A stretch of DNA of 64,000 bases from Cognatundibacterium squillarum (GTDB lineage: Bacteria; Pseudomonadota; Gammaproteobacteria; Burkholderiales; Burkholderiaceae_D). The stretch spans positions 124,001-188,000 of the forward strand of contig NZ_BMYU01000002.1 of NCBI RefSeq assembly GCF_014652435.1. Reading direction: 5' to 3'. Shown here piece after piece: positions 1-9,973 of the stretch. The first letter of the stretch is position 1, and the number at the start of each line of letters is the position of its first letter. A model generated the notes under the pieces. That model worked only from the letters and a program-made list of their open reading frames with translations, did not search any database and had not been told where the DNA came from. The position numbers were made by a program, and so were the translations under genes.

Positions 1-243
1 CTGAACAGTAAAGCGCAGCAGGCAACCCTGAAAGCGCTGGAAGTCGCCCGCAAACAGCGTGCAGCCGGTGCGATTCCGCTGCAGACAGTACTGCAGGCAC
101 AACTGGCAGAACAGCAAGCCAGTCTGGCTTTATTGCAGGCGCGGCTGAGCCGCTACGCGGACACGGTGGCCTTGTACGCGGCAATGGGTGTCAGCGTGCC
201 TGACAAGCTCGCAGCAACGGCATCGCCCGTCGCACAGCAATAA
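1..243 (+). CDS. TolC-family outer membrane efflux protein, C-terminal end (partial)
   Basis: Reading frame 1 is open from the window edge to a TAA at 241-243, giving the last 80 residues of a protein. The segment is a long amphipathic helix rich in Ala, Gln and Leu (VARKQRAAGAIPLQTV, then ALLQARLSRYADTVALYAAMG). This is the typical last helical hairpin of TolC/NodT outer-membrane factors, where the QRAAGA-type turn precedes the long coiled-coil helix. The family forms trimeric outer-membrane channels for RND or ABC efflux pumps. The inner-membrane partner would lie outside the window. The family call rests only on this C-terminal pattern. Confidence 0.75.
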   Translation: MNSKAQQATLKALEVARKQRAAGAIPLQTVLQAQLAEQQASLALLQARLSRYADTVALYAAMGVSVPDKLAATASPVAQQ

Positions 244-274
244 GGGGCTGCATCGCTGTTTTTTACACGCTGAT

Positions 275-359
275 TGTGCAGATGTCCGCATCCGGCATTT
301 CCTGAGGCCCGCACTTTCTGCCGACAAGCGCCGGATCGCTATGCAGAACACTGCATTTG
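275..359 (-). repeat. Dispersed intergenic repeat, short subfamily, copy 1
   Basis: Read on the minus strand it matches the copies at 8039, 9196 and 56000: an AATGC(A/G)G..TTC(A/T)GCA left end, a core with GTCGGCAGAAAGT, and a right end with CCGGATGCGGACATCTGCACA. It lies between the convergent 3' ends of the TolC-like gene and the histidine kinase. Confidence 0.7.
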
Positions 360-423
360 AGGCTGTCCGGCGCGTTTTAGGGGGAGAAGAATCGTCACCG
401 GGCAGGAATGGGCCGCCGGCCTA

Positions 424-2262
424 TCATAAGGCCCAGTGCATTGAGATCGTGGTACCAACCCCGTCAGTGCTGTCGATGCGGAGCCGGATTCCAAGTTCCG
501 ACGCACGCTGATGCAGATTCTTTAAGCCACGACCAACCCGTGCGGAGGCATCAAAGCCTGTGCCATTGTCCTGAATAAACAGAAAGTTATCTTCGGTATT
601 GGTTCCCGCATCCACCCAGATCTGACTGGCACCGGCATGCTTAATGATGTTTGTGAATATTTCGCGAATCATTTGTTCGAACTGTATCAGGTTGTTCGAA
701 CTCCACGCCGTGCTGGAAAATGGTTTAACCCGCCAGTTCAGCTGAATGCCGGCACGCTTGAAACGTGATTCGTGGCGGAAACGGAATTGTGCGAGTATGG
801 TCGTCAGATCCTCACCGCTGGGGCTCAGGGTATCGATTGTTGCACGTAAAGTATCAAGCGCTTCTTGCAGCTCATGTTCAATTTCAGTTTTCTGTTGTGG
901 TGCGGTTTGTACCAGCGACATCAGACTGACCAGTTGCGAACCGAGACCATCATGCATGTCTTTCATAATTCGTTCCCGCTCCAGCGTGACCGCTTCCTGT
1001 CTGGCCTGCTGAGCAAGTGCCTGATGGTGCTGTTCCAGAATTGCGCGCTGACGGCTGACTTCTACTTCCAGTACTTTTTGATACTGCGCGTCGCTGCGCA
1101 TAGCGCGCATATATTGCAGATTCAATACGATTCCAACCGCCAGGATAAAAAACAGTACGATCAGCGGCGTAAAGTAAAAACGCTGATAGGCATCTGCTGC
1201 ATCGGTCATCCAGACGTTCCAGTGGTCATAGACACCCAGTACCAGCATGACAAATCCTGCTAAAGATACGGCGATATTTCCCGGAGAAGGCGTGCGGAAT
1301 GCCTGAATCATGATGGAGATAAGCGCGCCGGTTCCTGCAACCACGACCAGGTCGATTCCCAGAGCCTTGTACACCGGAGGCGCTCCGAAGGCCAGCGCGA
1401 CAGAACTGCCAAGAAAGAATACCAGTGAGATCCATTGCGCGGCTTCCAGCCAGCGATACCGGATCTGATTGATGCGCATAGCAAGAATGCAAATCAGCGA
1501 CATCCAGACACCAAAACTCAGGTCAATCAGAAAAAACCAGATTGCGTAAGGTAGTGGCAATTCGTGCATGGACCACAGCCATGCTCGCAAGGCCCAGAAT
1601 CCGCAGGTAATGCCAAACAGCAACGCATTAAATGAGCGGTACAGCAGGGATGCGCTGAGACTCACAAAACACAAGATACTGCACACAACCACAATTGCGA
1701 CAGTCGACCAGATAAAAGTATCGACTTTTTGCTGATACAAAGGGGCGATATCTGTAAATTTTCCCGCAAGCATCTGGGATAAACCAGAGTAACGCCGGCA
1801 GTCACCGGCAACCTGAATGTAGAGCATTGTCGCGTTAGCAGACTGTTCAGTTGTCGGCAGCCGGAACATCATTGCATGATTACTGACATCCGTATCCGGA
1901 TTCAGAAAGTTTCCGGCTTCGGCAAATTGCTGATCGTTTAATAAAAGACGCAGACGATTTCCAGCGCGGTAAATTAATAAAGTACGGTCTTGCGGATCGG
2001 GAAAAACACTGAGCGGTACTCTGTATGTCCAAATATGATCGCGGCATGGCGTTTTTCTTCGCCAGACATCGGACAAACTAACGGTTTGCCACTGACCGGT
2101 TGCAGCATTTGCTTGACTGTACTGGCCCTCAGCAATTTCAGCCTGTAAGATTTTTACGGGAGCAGCATGGGCGATGGAGCAGAAAAATAAAATGACGGCG
2201 AGCGCAATCCCAGCCGTCACCATTTTCAGCCAACGGATTTCGTTTTCTGTTCGTGCCGTCAT
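424..2262 (-). CDS. NarL-type sensor histidine kinase with 7TM sensor
   Basis: A 612-residue membrane sensor kinase. I start at the ATG at 2262 because it follows the response regulator stop by 7 bp and begins a signal peptide; the upstream in-frame codons lie inside the regulator gene. After the signal peptide there is a periplasmic domain of about 150 residues, then seven hydrophobic segments (7TMR-DISM-like), then a short coiled coil. The HisKA_3 dimerisation box MKDMHDGLGSQL has its phospho-acceptor His at about residue 437. A C-terminal HATPase follows with NIIKHA and the G-box DNGTGFD. It should phosphorylate the regulator encoded directly upstream. The ligand cannot be read from the sequence. 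Confidence 0.9.
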   Translation of the reverse strand: MTARTENEIRWLKMVTAGIALAVILFFCSIAHAAPVKILQAEIAEGQYSQANAATGQWQTVSLSDVWRRKTPCRDHIWTYRVPLSVFPDPQDRTLLIYRAGNRLRLLLNDQQFAEAGNFLNPDTDVSNHAMMFRLPTTEQSANATMLYIQVAGDCRRYSGLSQMLAGKFTDIAPLYQQKVDTFIWSTVAIVVVCSILCFVSLSASLLYRSFNALLFGITCGFWALRAWLWSMHELPLPYAIWFFLIDLSFGVWMSLICILAMRINQIRYRWLEAAQWISLVFFLGSSVALAFGAPPVYKALGIDLVVVAGTGALISIMIQAFRTPSPGNIAVSLAGFVMLVLGVYDHWNVWMTDAADAYQRFYFTPLIVLFFILAVGIVLNLQYMRAMRSDAQYQKVLEVEVSRQRAILEQHHQALAQQARQEAVTLERERIMKDMHDGLGSQLVSLMSLVQTAPQQKTEIEHELQEALDTLRATIDTLSPSGEDLTTILAQFRFRHESRFKRAGIQLNWRVKPFSSTAWSSNNLIQFEQMIREIFTNIIKHAGASQIWVDAGTNTEDNFLFIQDNGTGFDASARVGRGLKNLHQRASELGIRLRIDSTDGVGTTISMHWAL

Positions 2263-2269
2263 TGCAAAC

Positions 2270-2941
2270 TCAGAGTAATCCCAACCGTGCTGCGGTGTTA
2301 ATTGCCTGCGTACGTGAATTGACGTAAAGCTTGCTGTAAATACTTTTAACATGATGGCGGACAGTATTCAGACTGATATGCAGATTGGCAGCGACTTCGC
2401 TGTAGGTATGGCCGATGGCGAGGTCTTTCAGAATTTCCAGTTCTTTACCGGTCAGATCATTCGGTGTCGGTACGCTCACCGGTTCGTTACCGGACAACGG
2501 TGCAGGACTGGCGTACTGACGCAGTTGTTTGAGGACGCGGCGGGCGATCTGAGGCGACATCGGCGAGCCGCCATTCAGTAAATCCTGCAGATGCTCTGCC
2601 AGATCATCGTCGCCCTGGCCTTTCAGTAAATACCCGGATGCGCCTGCTTCTACACAGCGAATCACATTTTCCTCATCACCGAATACCGAAATAATCAAAA
2701 TCTGACATGCCGGCTGACGTTGCAGCGTAAACGGGATCAGATCTATACCGGCACCATCGGGTAATCCCAGGTCCAGCAGTAAGACATCAATGGCATGTTC
2801 GCGAATCTGTTGCATCGCATCTGCCAGCCTGCTGCAGGCGAAAGCACACTGCCAGCCAGTATGTTCACTGATGGCCTTGCTGAAGCGGGTGAGGGTGCGT
2901 GGATTGTCTTCGACGATCCCGATTTTGACGTCCATAAGCAT
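2270..2941 (-). CDS. LuxR/NarL-family response regulator
   Basis: About 223 residues. The N-terminal receiver domain begins VKIGIVEDN with the acidic pocket, and the phospho-acceptor Asp sits in LLLDLGLPDG (residue 55 counted from the MDVK start). The C-terminal LuxR-type HTH has LTGKELEILKDLAIG and the recognition helix NTVRHHVKSIYSKL. Two in-frame ATGs at 2941 and 2935 both fit; further upstream residues do not resemble a receiver domain. It is the first gene of a regulator-kinase operon that ends 7 bp before the kinase. It shares a short divergent region with the secreted protein at 3195, a plausible target. Confidence 0.9.
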   Translation of the reverse strand: MLMDVKIGIVEDNPRTLTRFSKAISEHTGWQCAFACSRLADAMQQIREHAIDVLLLDLGLPDGAGIDLIPFTLQRQPACQILIISVFGDEENVIRCVEAGASGYLLKGQGDDDLAEHLQDLLNGGSPMSPQIARRVLKQLRQYASPAPLSGNEPVSVPTPNDLTGKELEILKDLAIGHTYSEVAANLHISLNTVRHHVKSIYSKLYVNSRTQAINTAARLGLL

Positions 2942-3194
2942 CACGAATTGAAAATTTGTGAACTGAACCGGCAGTGAGTAGCAGTAAACGTGCTGGAAGA
3001 TCACATCATATACACAGAACTTCACATCTTTACCACATTTTCATGTGATTTCAATGCGCCCTGCATTTTATAAGATGTTGTCGAAATGTATAAGAAATCA
3101 TTTTGATAAAACAATCCGGTGCTCTGCTGAGTATTCTGCTGCAGAAGTCAACATCAGACAGTACCGGAATCCCTCTTATGAAACAGGATCTCCG

Positions 3195-4490
3195 ATGAAA
3201 CATTCAGAAGTGCAGACGCGCAGTAAGAAATTACCCGCCGCCTTATGCCTTGCGGTATCAGGCGGTTTATTGATGTGCACCGCTCCGGTATATGCACAAA
3301 GCTTGTTTGGCAAGCTGGTTGAACAAGCGGTGCAAAAAGTTGCCCAGCCTTCCGCCAGCGGTGGTTTACAGCAAAATACGCTCAGTGCATCCGATAAGAA
3401 GCAGCTTGAAGAAGATAAAGCAGACGGCATGCTGGATCAGAAAAACGTTAAGTCTGATAAGCGTGGTATCAGTGGCATTTACTTCGCAAATGTCCCGATG
3501 GGTGGCGTTTCCCTGAATCAGGCAGGTGCATTTGCCGTTGGGAAATTCCTTGTCGAATACGATGATGCAACCGGAGTTGCAACAATCTGGACGCGCCACA
3601 GTTACGAAGCGACTGATCCGGCAAAGCTGGTGCCGAAAGCACAGTTCAGCCGGACTTCAACATATAAAGACCGCAATCTGCGCGCCTTGCAAACGACCAC
3701 GCATTTCTTGCTGAGAGAGGGAAATCCGGCGTCGCGCCAGCATTTTTTGTACGGGCAAATGAGCTATAAAACGGATCTGCAAGGCAATCTCGTTCCTGAA
3801 AAGTTACTGCCAACCGGTCTGGAAAGCTTTTTGGAACTCGAACCCGGCGTTTTATATGTCGGGTCTGCTCCGTATGCAGGAGATAAAACCAATCCCGACG
3901 GACACAACTTATTGCGCCAGGGCATTGTACTGCCAATGTTGGTAAAAGCAGGAAAAGAAGATGCTGCAAAGGCATGGACTGCAGAAAGAATTATTAAGCA
4001 ATACAGGATCGCCGATGCAGCGTTTGATACCGCGCTGGAAAATACTGCTGCGACAGCGGATCCGAATCTTGCTTTGCGTGAACCATCGTCTGAACTGCCG
4101 ACAAAAGCAGAAATGGAAGCCGCAAAGAATCAATGGAATATTCTGATCAGGACGCAAGCTGTCGGTGGAACACAGTCTGGCCGGACATTTAAACTGGTGT
4201 ACACCTATCCTGCAACATCATTCGAAAACCAGCATAAAAAACAATGGGTTAACAATACATACGCGGACACCGTTGTATCGCGCAGTCGTGTGTATGTTGC
4301 GGTCTTTCAGGATCAGGATAGTAAATACTGGACGAACCGTTTCTATCTGGTTGAAAAAGCACCACCCGGTGTGTTTTTTGCTGAACGCTGGGCAGGCAAT
4401 TACGAATATGCATTACCTGCCAGTGCAATTCCGCTGGCGATAGAAAAGTCTGCGGCACTGAAATATCAGTCCTCTGCAAAAACTAAATAA
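3195..4490 (+). CDS. Secreted protein of unknown function
   Basis: A 431-residue protein. The start at 3195 is preferred because it opens a clear Sec signal peptide (KKLPAALCLAVSGGLL, cleavage near VYAQS) with a CAGGATC-like ribosome site just before it. The mature part starts with a Lys/Glu/Asp-rich helix, then a mixed alpha/beta region containing IYFANVPMGGVSL and WTRHSYEATDP. I do not recognise a family. It is divergent from the NarL-type two-component operon and precedes the PKD lipoprotein by about 80 bp, so the two may be co-transcribed and regulated by that system. Confidence 0.7.
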   Translation: MKHSEVQTRSKKLPAALCLAVSGGLLMCTAPVYAQSLFGKLVEQAVQKVAQPSASGGLQQNTLSASDKKQLEEDKADGMLDQKNVKSDKRGISGIYFANVPMGGVSLNQAGAFAVGKFLVEYDDATGVATIWTRHSYEATDPAKLVPKAQFSRTSTYKDRNLRALQTTTHFLLREGNPASRQHFLYGQMSYKTDLQGNLVPEKLLPTGLESFLELEPGVLYVGSAPYAGDKTNPDGHNLLRQGIVLPMLVKAGKEDAAKAWTAERIIKQYRIADAAFDTALENTAATADPNLALREPSSELPTKAEMEAAKNQWNILIRTQAVGGTQSGRTFKLVYTYPATSFENQHKKQWVNNTYADTVVSRSRVYVAVFQDQDSKYWTNRFYLVEKAPPGVFFAERWAGNYEYALPASAIPLAIEKSAALKYQSSAKTK

Positions 4491-4569
4491 ATCAGATTCG
4501 CAATTTCTCTCTTGCTGGCAAGGCGCATCTGCTTGCCGGTACGGGATTCCTTACTCTCCGGAGAAAAAC

Positions 4570-5838
4570 ATGAAACGTAGTAATCAATTGATTTCACTGA
4601 TGTTCATCACAGCGGCAGTACTCAGTGGTTGTGGTGGTTCCTCTTCGACAGACAGCGCCGGAACTGTTCCCGGCCCCAAAGTAAATACAGCACCGGTAGC
4701 AAATGCCGGAAAAGCACAGAGCGTTTACACAGGCAGTTTAGTAACGCTGGATGCGACAAGCAGTACCGATGTGGACGGTGATACCCTCAAATACACCTGG
4801 AAATTGACCAGCCGTCCGGCGAAAAGTAATGCCTACCTATCCTCGTTGACAGATGCACGTCCGACATTCACCGCCGACGAAACAGGAAATTATGTGTTCA
4901 CTCTGGTTGTCAACGACGGTAAGGTGGACAGTGCACCGGCGACTGTGACTGTCGCTGCGACGGTTAAGAACATTATTCCGGTTGCAGATGCAGGCAAGGC
5001 GCAGAGCGTCGTCACCGGAAAACCGGTAACACTGGATGGAAGTCAGAGTTATGACGGCAACGGTGATACCATTACTTATAAGTGGAGCCTCAGTACAGTA
5101 CCAGCCGGTAGCAAAGCAAGTCTCTCGTCTGCAAGCGCGATGAATCCGACATTTACCCCGGATATCGACGGAAATTATATTGCGACGCTTATTGTGAATG
5201 ACGGGCAGTCAGACAGCGCGGCAGCTACTGTGACAGTGACTTCTGCAACCGTCAATTCTCCGCCGGTTGCTTTGACCGGAACAGGTCAGACAGTAACACC
5301 GGGAACGCAAGTAACACTGGATGGTAGCGGTAGCTATGATCCGAATGGCGATTCGCTGACGTACAAATGGACGCTGAGCGTACCAGAGTTCAGTAAAGCA
5401 AGCCTGTCGGCGAATAATGTGGCTCGCCCCGTACTGAAAACAGATGTCGTTGGGCCTTATATCGCGACGCTGGTTGTGAATGACGGAAAAGTAGATAGCC
5501 AGCCAGCATCGGTATCTATTATTGCGAAGTCAGCAAATAACGCGCCGGTGGCAAAGATTACACCAATTGGCAATGGTTTTTGGGAAGCTGGCCGCGAAGC
5601 ACTTGTCGATGGAACAGCAAGCTATGATGTTGATGGTGACCGGTTAAGTTATAACTGGACATTGGTTACCGTACCTGCCGGCAGTAAAGCTGTGTTCACG
5701 GGACTTGCTACAGTTCCGCGCACAACGTTCAGTGTGGATTTGCCGGGCACTTACACGGCACGCCTGATTGTGAATGATGGCACAGTGAACAGCGCACCGG
5801 TCGAAATCACCGTGACGGCGGTTACCGTAGCGAAGTAA
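4570..5838 (+). CDS. Lipoprotein with four PKD/Ig-like domains
   Basis: A 422-residue lipoprotein. The lipobox VLSGC places the lipidated Cys at residue 21, and a GGAG site precedes the ATG. After a short Ser-rich linker come four tandem domains of about 95 residues, starting near residues 39, 134, 229 and 322. Each opens with an APVA-like strand, carries a D(V/G/P)(D/N)GD turn followed by YxW, and ends in (I/V)VNDG...S.PA.V. This is the PKD/REJ-like beta-sandwich pattern. Such proteins usually mediate surface binding or adhesion. No catalytic domain is present. A terminator follows directly. Confidence 0.85.
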   Translation: MKRSNQLISLMFITAAVLSGCGGSSSTDSAGTVPGPKVNTAPVANAGKAQSVYTGSLVTLDATSSTDVDGDTLKYTWKLTSRPAKSNAYLSSLTDARPTFTADETGNYVFTLVVNDGKVDSAPATVTVAATVKNIIPVADAGKAQSVVTGKPVTLDGSQSYDGNGDTITYKWSLSTVPAGSKASLSSASAMNPTFTPDIDGNYIATLIVNDGQSDSAAATVTVTSATVNSPPVALTGTGQTVTPGTQVTLDGSGSYDPNGDSLTYKWTLSVPEFSKASLSANNVARPVLKTDVVGPYIATLVVNDGKVDSQPASVSIIAKSANNAPVAKITPIGNGFWEAGREALVDGTASYDVDGDRLSYNWTLVTVPAGSKAVFTGLATVPRTTFSVDLPGTYTARLIVNDGTVNSAPVEITVTAVTVAK

Positions 5839-5857
5839 TTTTCCCTGTTTTGCAGAG

Positions 5858-5883
5858 ACCCCGGCATCGTCCGGGGTTTTTTT
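5858..5883 (+). terminator. Rho-independent terminator after the PKD lipoprotein
   Basis: ACCCCGG, six-base loop, CCGGGGT, then seven T residues. It lies 20 bp after the stop codon. Confidence 0.9.
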
Positions 5884-6091
5884 GTCTCATTTTTGCTTTT
5901 TTCCGCATATTTATGCGCCCGGATACTGGTGCTCAATACAGGTGATGAAAAAAATCTCTCAGGCGCTATTCCGTTCGCTGTCATAGCAGCGCGGTCGCAT
6001 TTTTCAGGCTCTGTTCTGAAGTTTTGGTAATTTTTTTCTTTAACAGGAAAATTTATTTTCGTCGTTTTACGTGTTTTCCGACATTTTGCCG

Positions 6092-6107
6092 GAAGCGGTA
6101 GCGCTTC
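6092..6107. promoter_or_regulatory. Inverted repeat upstream of asparaginase gene
   Basis: GAAGCG-GTAG-CGCTTC is a perfect 6-bp inverted repeat about 45 bp before the start codon at 6151. It could be a repressor operator or a leader hairpin. No regulator for it is apparent in the window. Confidence 0.4.
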
Positions 6108-6138
6108 TACACTGCGTCATCTGAAAAAATTATTGTGA

Positions 6139-7224
<1,086 letters not shown>

Positions 7225-7328
7225 TGATTGTCTGAAGCAGGAACGAGCGTTGCAGTGGTGCTGCAACGTGGTAGTGGAGAGTACCGGTTTCCCCTCGTGG
7301 ACGGCACGTCAGGCCGTCACTCCGGTTT

Positions 7329-7363
7329 GGCAAGCGTGGCAAAGGCAACGCTTGCCTTTTTTT
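7329..7363 (+). terminator. Rho-independent terminator after asparaginase gene
   Basis: GGCAAGCGT pairs with ACGCTTGCC across a 10-base loop and is followed by a run of T residues. It may also terminate the convergent minus-strand gene at 7402. Confidence 0.85.
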
Positions 7364-7401
7364 ATGGTGCGGACAATCTGCGTCCGGCTTCAGGTAGCAA
7401 A

Positions 7402-7755
7402 TCAGGCTGAGTAACGGGTGCGGAGCAACTGTATCAGTTCCAGAATCACCGCAATGCCGTCATCCAGCACCGAAATGCATTGCGCAAATAATTCCAGATT
7501 GTGCCGTTGTTCGGTGGTGATCGCGACGGTATCCCAGTACAGCAACTGTTCATGCAGCAGCGTCGGCAAATCCGCCATTTCGCTGTAGATGCGCCGCAGC
7601 CGCGCCAGCGAGACTTCATCCAGCGTTTCCTGACTTTGCCGCAGTTTTTGCAGCGTGGTGATTTGTTCCTGCAGAAATTGCAGCTGACGTGAAATCGCTT
7701 CGAGCAGGGCAGGCAGGCGGGAAATCGGTTGCAGCTGAGAGGGTGGGTGGTTCAT
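7402..7755 (-). CDS. Small helical protein of unknown function
   Basis: A 117-residue, soluble, almost entirely helical protein rich in Leu, Gln and Glu, with heptad-like spacing (AISRQLQFLQEQITTLQKL). It has no signal peptide, membrane segment or Cys-rich motif. It is convergent with the asparaginase gene. A palindrome lies directly upstream of its start, which supports it as a regulated gene. I do not recognise the family. Confidence 0.65.
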   Translation of the reverse strand: MNHPPSQLQPISRLPALLEAISRQLQFLQEQITTLQKLRQSQETLDEVSLARLRRIYSEMADLPTLLHEQLLYWDTVAITTEQRHNLELFAQCISVLDDGIAVILELIQLLRTRYSA

Positions 7756-7771
7756 GTGCGGCTCTCGAAAC

Positions 7772-7793
7772 GAAGGTAACGGGTGTTACCTTC
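7772..7793. promoter_or_regulatory. Perfect palindrome before the 117-residue gene
   Basis: GAAGGTAAC-GGGT-GTTACCTTC has perfect 9-bp arms and ends about 17 bp before the start at 7755. It may be an operator or a 5'-leader hairpin. It is distinct from the nearby AAGGTGAG repeats, although AAGGT is shared. Confidence 0.55.
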
Positions 7794-7850
7794 TTTCATC
7801 TTAGGCCGCTTTCTTGCAAAAAACAGATTTTTCTGATGAACAGTAGTATT

Positions 7851-7984
7851 AAGGTGAGGATTTTGAATAGGGATCAAAAAATCAAAGGATTTACCTGAAA
7901 AACCTTGCATAAAAAGCTGTTTACGATGGTTTTTTGCCGGTATTCCGGCCGGATTTTTGTTCCAAAGGTGAGGACTTTGAATAT
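7851..7984 (+). repeat. 20-nt AAGGTGAG...GAATA repeats, two copies
   Basis: Copies lie at 7851-7870 (AAGGTGAGGATTTTGAATAG) and 7965-7984 (AAGGTGAGGACTTTGAATAT), separated by 94 bp of AT-rich sequence. They belong to the same family as the eight copies at 9088-9973, on the other side of the hydrolase gene. Confidence 0.85.
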
Positions 7985-7992
7985 CTGAAAAT

Positions 7993-8024
7993 AAAAAAAA
8001 CGGGCTGTGCGGCCCGTTTTTTGA
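7993..8024 (-). terminator. Bidirectional Rho-independent terminator
   Basis: AAAAAACGGGC, six-base loop, GCCCGTTTTTT. On the minus strand it would end the hydrolase transcript after repeat copy 8039-8122; the A/T tracts allow function in either direction. Confidence 0.8.
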
Positions 8025-8038
8025 TGTTTTCAGTGCGG

Positions 8039-8122
8039 AATGCGGTGTTCAGCACAGCGATCCGGCGGTCGTCGGCAGAAAGTCCGGGCCTCAGAAAATG
8101 CCGGATGACGATCTCTGCACAA
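8039..8122 (+). repeat. Dispersed intergenic repeat, short subfamily, copy 2
   Basis: AATGCGGTGTTCAGCACAG at the left end, GTCGGCAGAAAGTCCGGGCC in the core, CCGGATGACG and CTCTGCACA at the right end. It lies in the 3' untranslated part of the hydrolase gene. Confidence 0.8.
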
Positions 8123-8157
8123 ATCTCCGTCGATGCCGCGCGATTTTCACTGGGCGA

Positions 8158-8931
8158 TTACGCCAGCGCCGCCATGAAATTGCTCAGCATGGTCAGTACT
8201 TGCTGTTCGGCTTCGCGGTGCGGCACATGGTGGATACCCGCCATCAGCTCCAGTTGCGCAGATCCGCTGACGCCATCGGCGATACGTTTTGCCTGCGCAG
8301 TCGTCCCGTATTCATCCAGCTCACCGTGGATCACCAGCGTCGGGCACTTCACTGAAGGCAGAACCGGATCCAGTGACCAGTTATCGAAGGCGGCGCCCAG
8401 CCAGGTATCGATCCACGCGCTCAGTACCCACGCGGTTTTTTCGCCGTGATAACGGGCTAAACGCTTGAATTGCTCAGGATCTGCAAACAATTGCTGCGCT
8501 TCCAGAATACCGGCGCGGGTGATCGGCTCCAGCACGGACTGCGCCGATTCGGTGATCAGACCAACGCAGCGATCAGGGTACGCGGCTGCGACATTCACCG
8601 CCATTTCGCCGCCAACGCTGTGGCCCATCACGATGAACTGGTTGATTTCCTTGGCTATCAGCAATTCTGCAAACACGGTTTGCGCTTCTGCTTCGATGAA
8701 ATCGTCACCGATATAGCCATTGCGCGGTGCGGAATGGCCGAAACCGGCGCGGTCATACGCGATCACGCGGCGGCGCGTGGCCTGAGCCAGTAAGCCGGGA
8801 AACTGACGCCACAACTGTATACAACCGAGCGAATCATGCAGCAGCACAACCGGTGCCAGTGTGGAAAGCGTATGGGTGTCTTGCCAGACTTTGACCGCGA
8901 TCTGGCCGTACGGAGTTTTGATGTGTTGCAA
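8158..8931 (-). CDS. Alpha/beta hydrolase
   Basis: A 257-residue cytoplasmic alpha/beta-hydrolase-fold protein. The oxyanion region is VVLLHDSLG. The nucleophile elbow GHSVGGE carries the catalytic Ser. The acid lies in HGELDEYG and the catalytic His in GIHHVPH near the C-terminus. Length and order match the short esterase/lipase or proline-iminopeptidase-like group. Substrate cannot be deduced. The gene stands alone, with repeat copies on both sides and a terminator downstream. Confidence 0.88.
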   Translation of the reverse strand: MQHIKTPYGQIAVKVWQDTHTLSTLAPVVLLHDSLGCIQLWRQFPGLLAQATRRRVIAYDRAGFGHSAPRNGYIGDDFIEAEAQTVFAELLIAKEINQFIVMGHSVGGEMAVNVAAAYPDRCVGLITESAQSVLEPITRAGILEAQQLFADPEQFKRLARYHGEKTAWVLSAWIDTWLGAAFDNWSLDPVLPSVKCPTLVIHGELDEYGTTAQAKRIADGVSGSAQLELMAGIHHVPHREAEQQVLTMLSNFMAALA

Positions 8932-9087
8932 GGGGTTATTCCGGAAGAAAACAAAGTGAATCCGCAGTCAGCACAGCAAAGTGCGGGGGAAGGGCGGATG
9001 CAGAAAGGCCGCCATTTTAACTGAAATCAGCATTTTTTCTGCGATGCAGCATGAGGAGCAGGCAAGCAAGGCGCTCAAAAATCACTG

Positions 9088-9973
9088 AAGGTGAGAACTT
9101 TGAATAAGGAAAGTAAAAATCCGGCAGATTTTTTTCAAAGGTGAGGAATTTTAATAGCTGACGCTGAAAAAGTCCGGTGAAATCCCGCTACAGCCATGCA
9201 GAAATCGTCATCCGGCATTTTCTGAAGCTCGGACTTTCTGCCGACGACCGCCTGATTGCTGTGCTGAAACCCGCATTTCAGGCCAAAACGCCCGTTTTTG
9301 AAGCCTGTATGGCGTGATCAGACAGAAGAAAATCACCGCCAGTGCAGCAAGGTGAGGATTTTGAATAGGAAAAATAAAAAATCCTGCTTTGACGCACCCA
9401 GTTAAGAAACAATCCGCCGCGTGTTTAGGCGTGGATACGCGAACTTACGCCGGAATTCGGTGTGTATCACGATCTGTTTCAATTCGGCAGTGCGCAAACT
9501 TCCGCAACGATGCCGACGAAAAGCCTGATTTTCAGCACATTTTTCACTTTGCCATATTCGAATTTCTCACCTTTGCAAAAATCAGCGCTGTTCGGGCGAC
9601 AAAATCCGCACCTGTGAAAAAACGTACTGCTGCGTGTGTCCAGTATCCGGAAATTCTGTGCGGATATTGGCTGTTTCCGTCACTTAATCTGCATTATTTT
9701 GCGAAGGTGAGGAAAAAGAATAGCTTCGTATAGGGTATTTTTTAAAAGGTGAGGATTTTGAATAAGCGGATGCGTATTCCGCAAATCCAACAAAAAAGTT
9801 ATTTAAAAAACCATGAAAAGCAGCAAGAACAGCCAGAAATGCTGGATTTTGTTGCTAACTAAGCATCGAAAATGTAGTGTTCGGCGTCTGTTGCAGTCGT
9901 GTTTCTTTACGGAAGGTGAGAAAAAAGAATAGATTTTCGAAAAAATTTTTATTCAGGTGAGGGTTTTGAATAG
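9088..9973. repeat. Cluster of eight 20-nt AAGGTGAG...GAATA repeats
   Basis: Copies start at 9088, 9138, 9349, 9554 (minus strand), 9704, 9746, 9913 and 9954. AAGGTGAG and GAATA are the conserved ends. The middle is GGATTTT or GAACTTT in most copies, but AAAAA in the copies at 9704 and 9913. Start-to-start distances run from about 41 to 211 bp and are not regular. Two close pairs (9704/9746 and 9913/9954) repeat the same order: an A-middle copy, then a T-middle copy 41-42 bp later. Confidence 0.85.
9196..9278 (-). repeat. Dispersed intergenic repeat, short subfamily, copy 3
   Basis: Minus-strand copy, very close to the one at 8039-8122: ATCGTCATCCGGCATTTTCT, GGACTTTCTGCCGACGACCG and GCTGTGCTGAA are shared. 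The two copies flank the hydrolase gene as an inverted pair. Confidence 0.8.

Noticed and set aside
7934-8449. 171-codon plus-strand frame across the repeat and hydrolase gene
   Set aside because: It runs through a terminator and a repeat copy, then antisense to an alpha/beta hydrolase with intact catalytic motifs.
9389-9733. 114-codon plus-strand frame in the repeat region
   Set aside because: It contains an inverted and a direct copy of the 20-nt repeat, has no ribosome site and its composition is not protein-like.
7851-9973. 20-nt repeats as a CRISPR array
   Set aside because: Spacing is irregular (41 to over 200 bp, with a gene in between), one copy is inverted, the repeat is too short and no cas genes are present.
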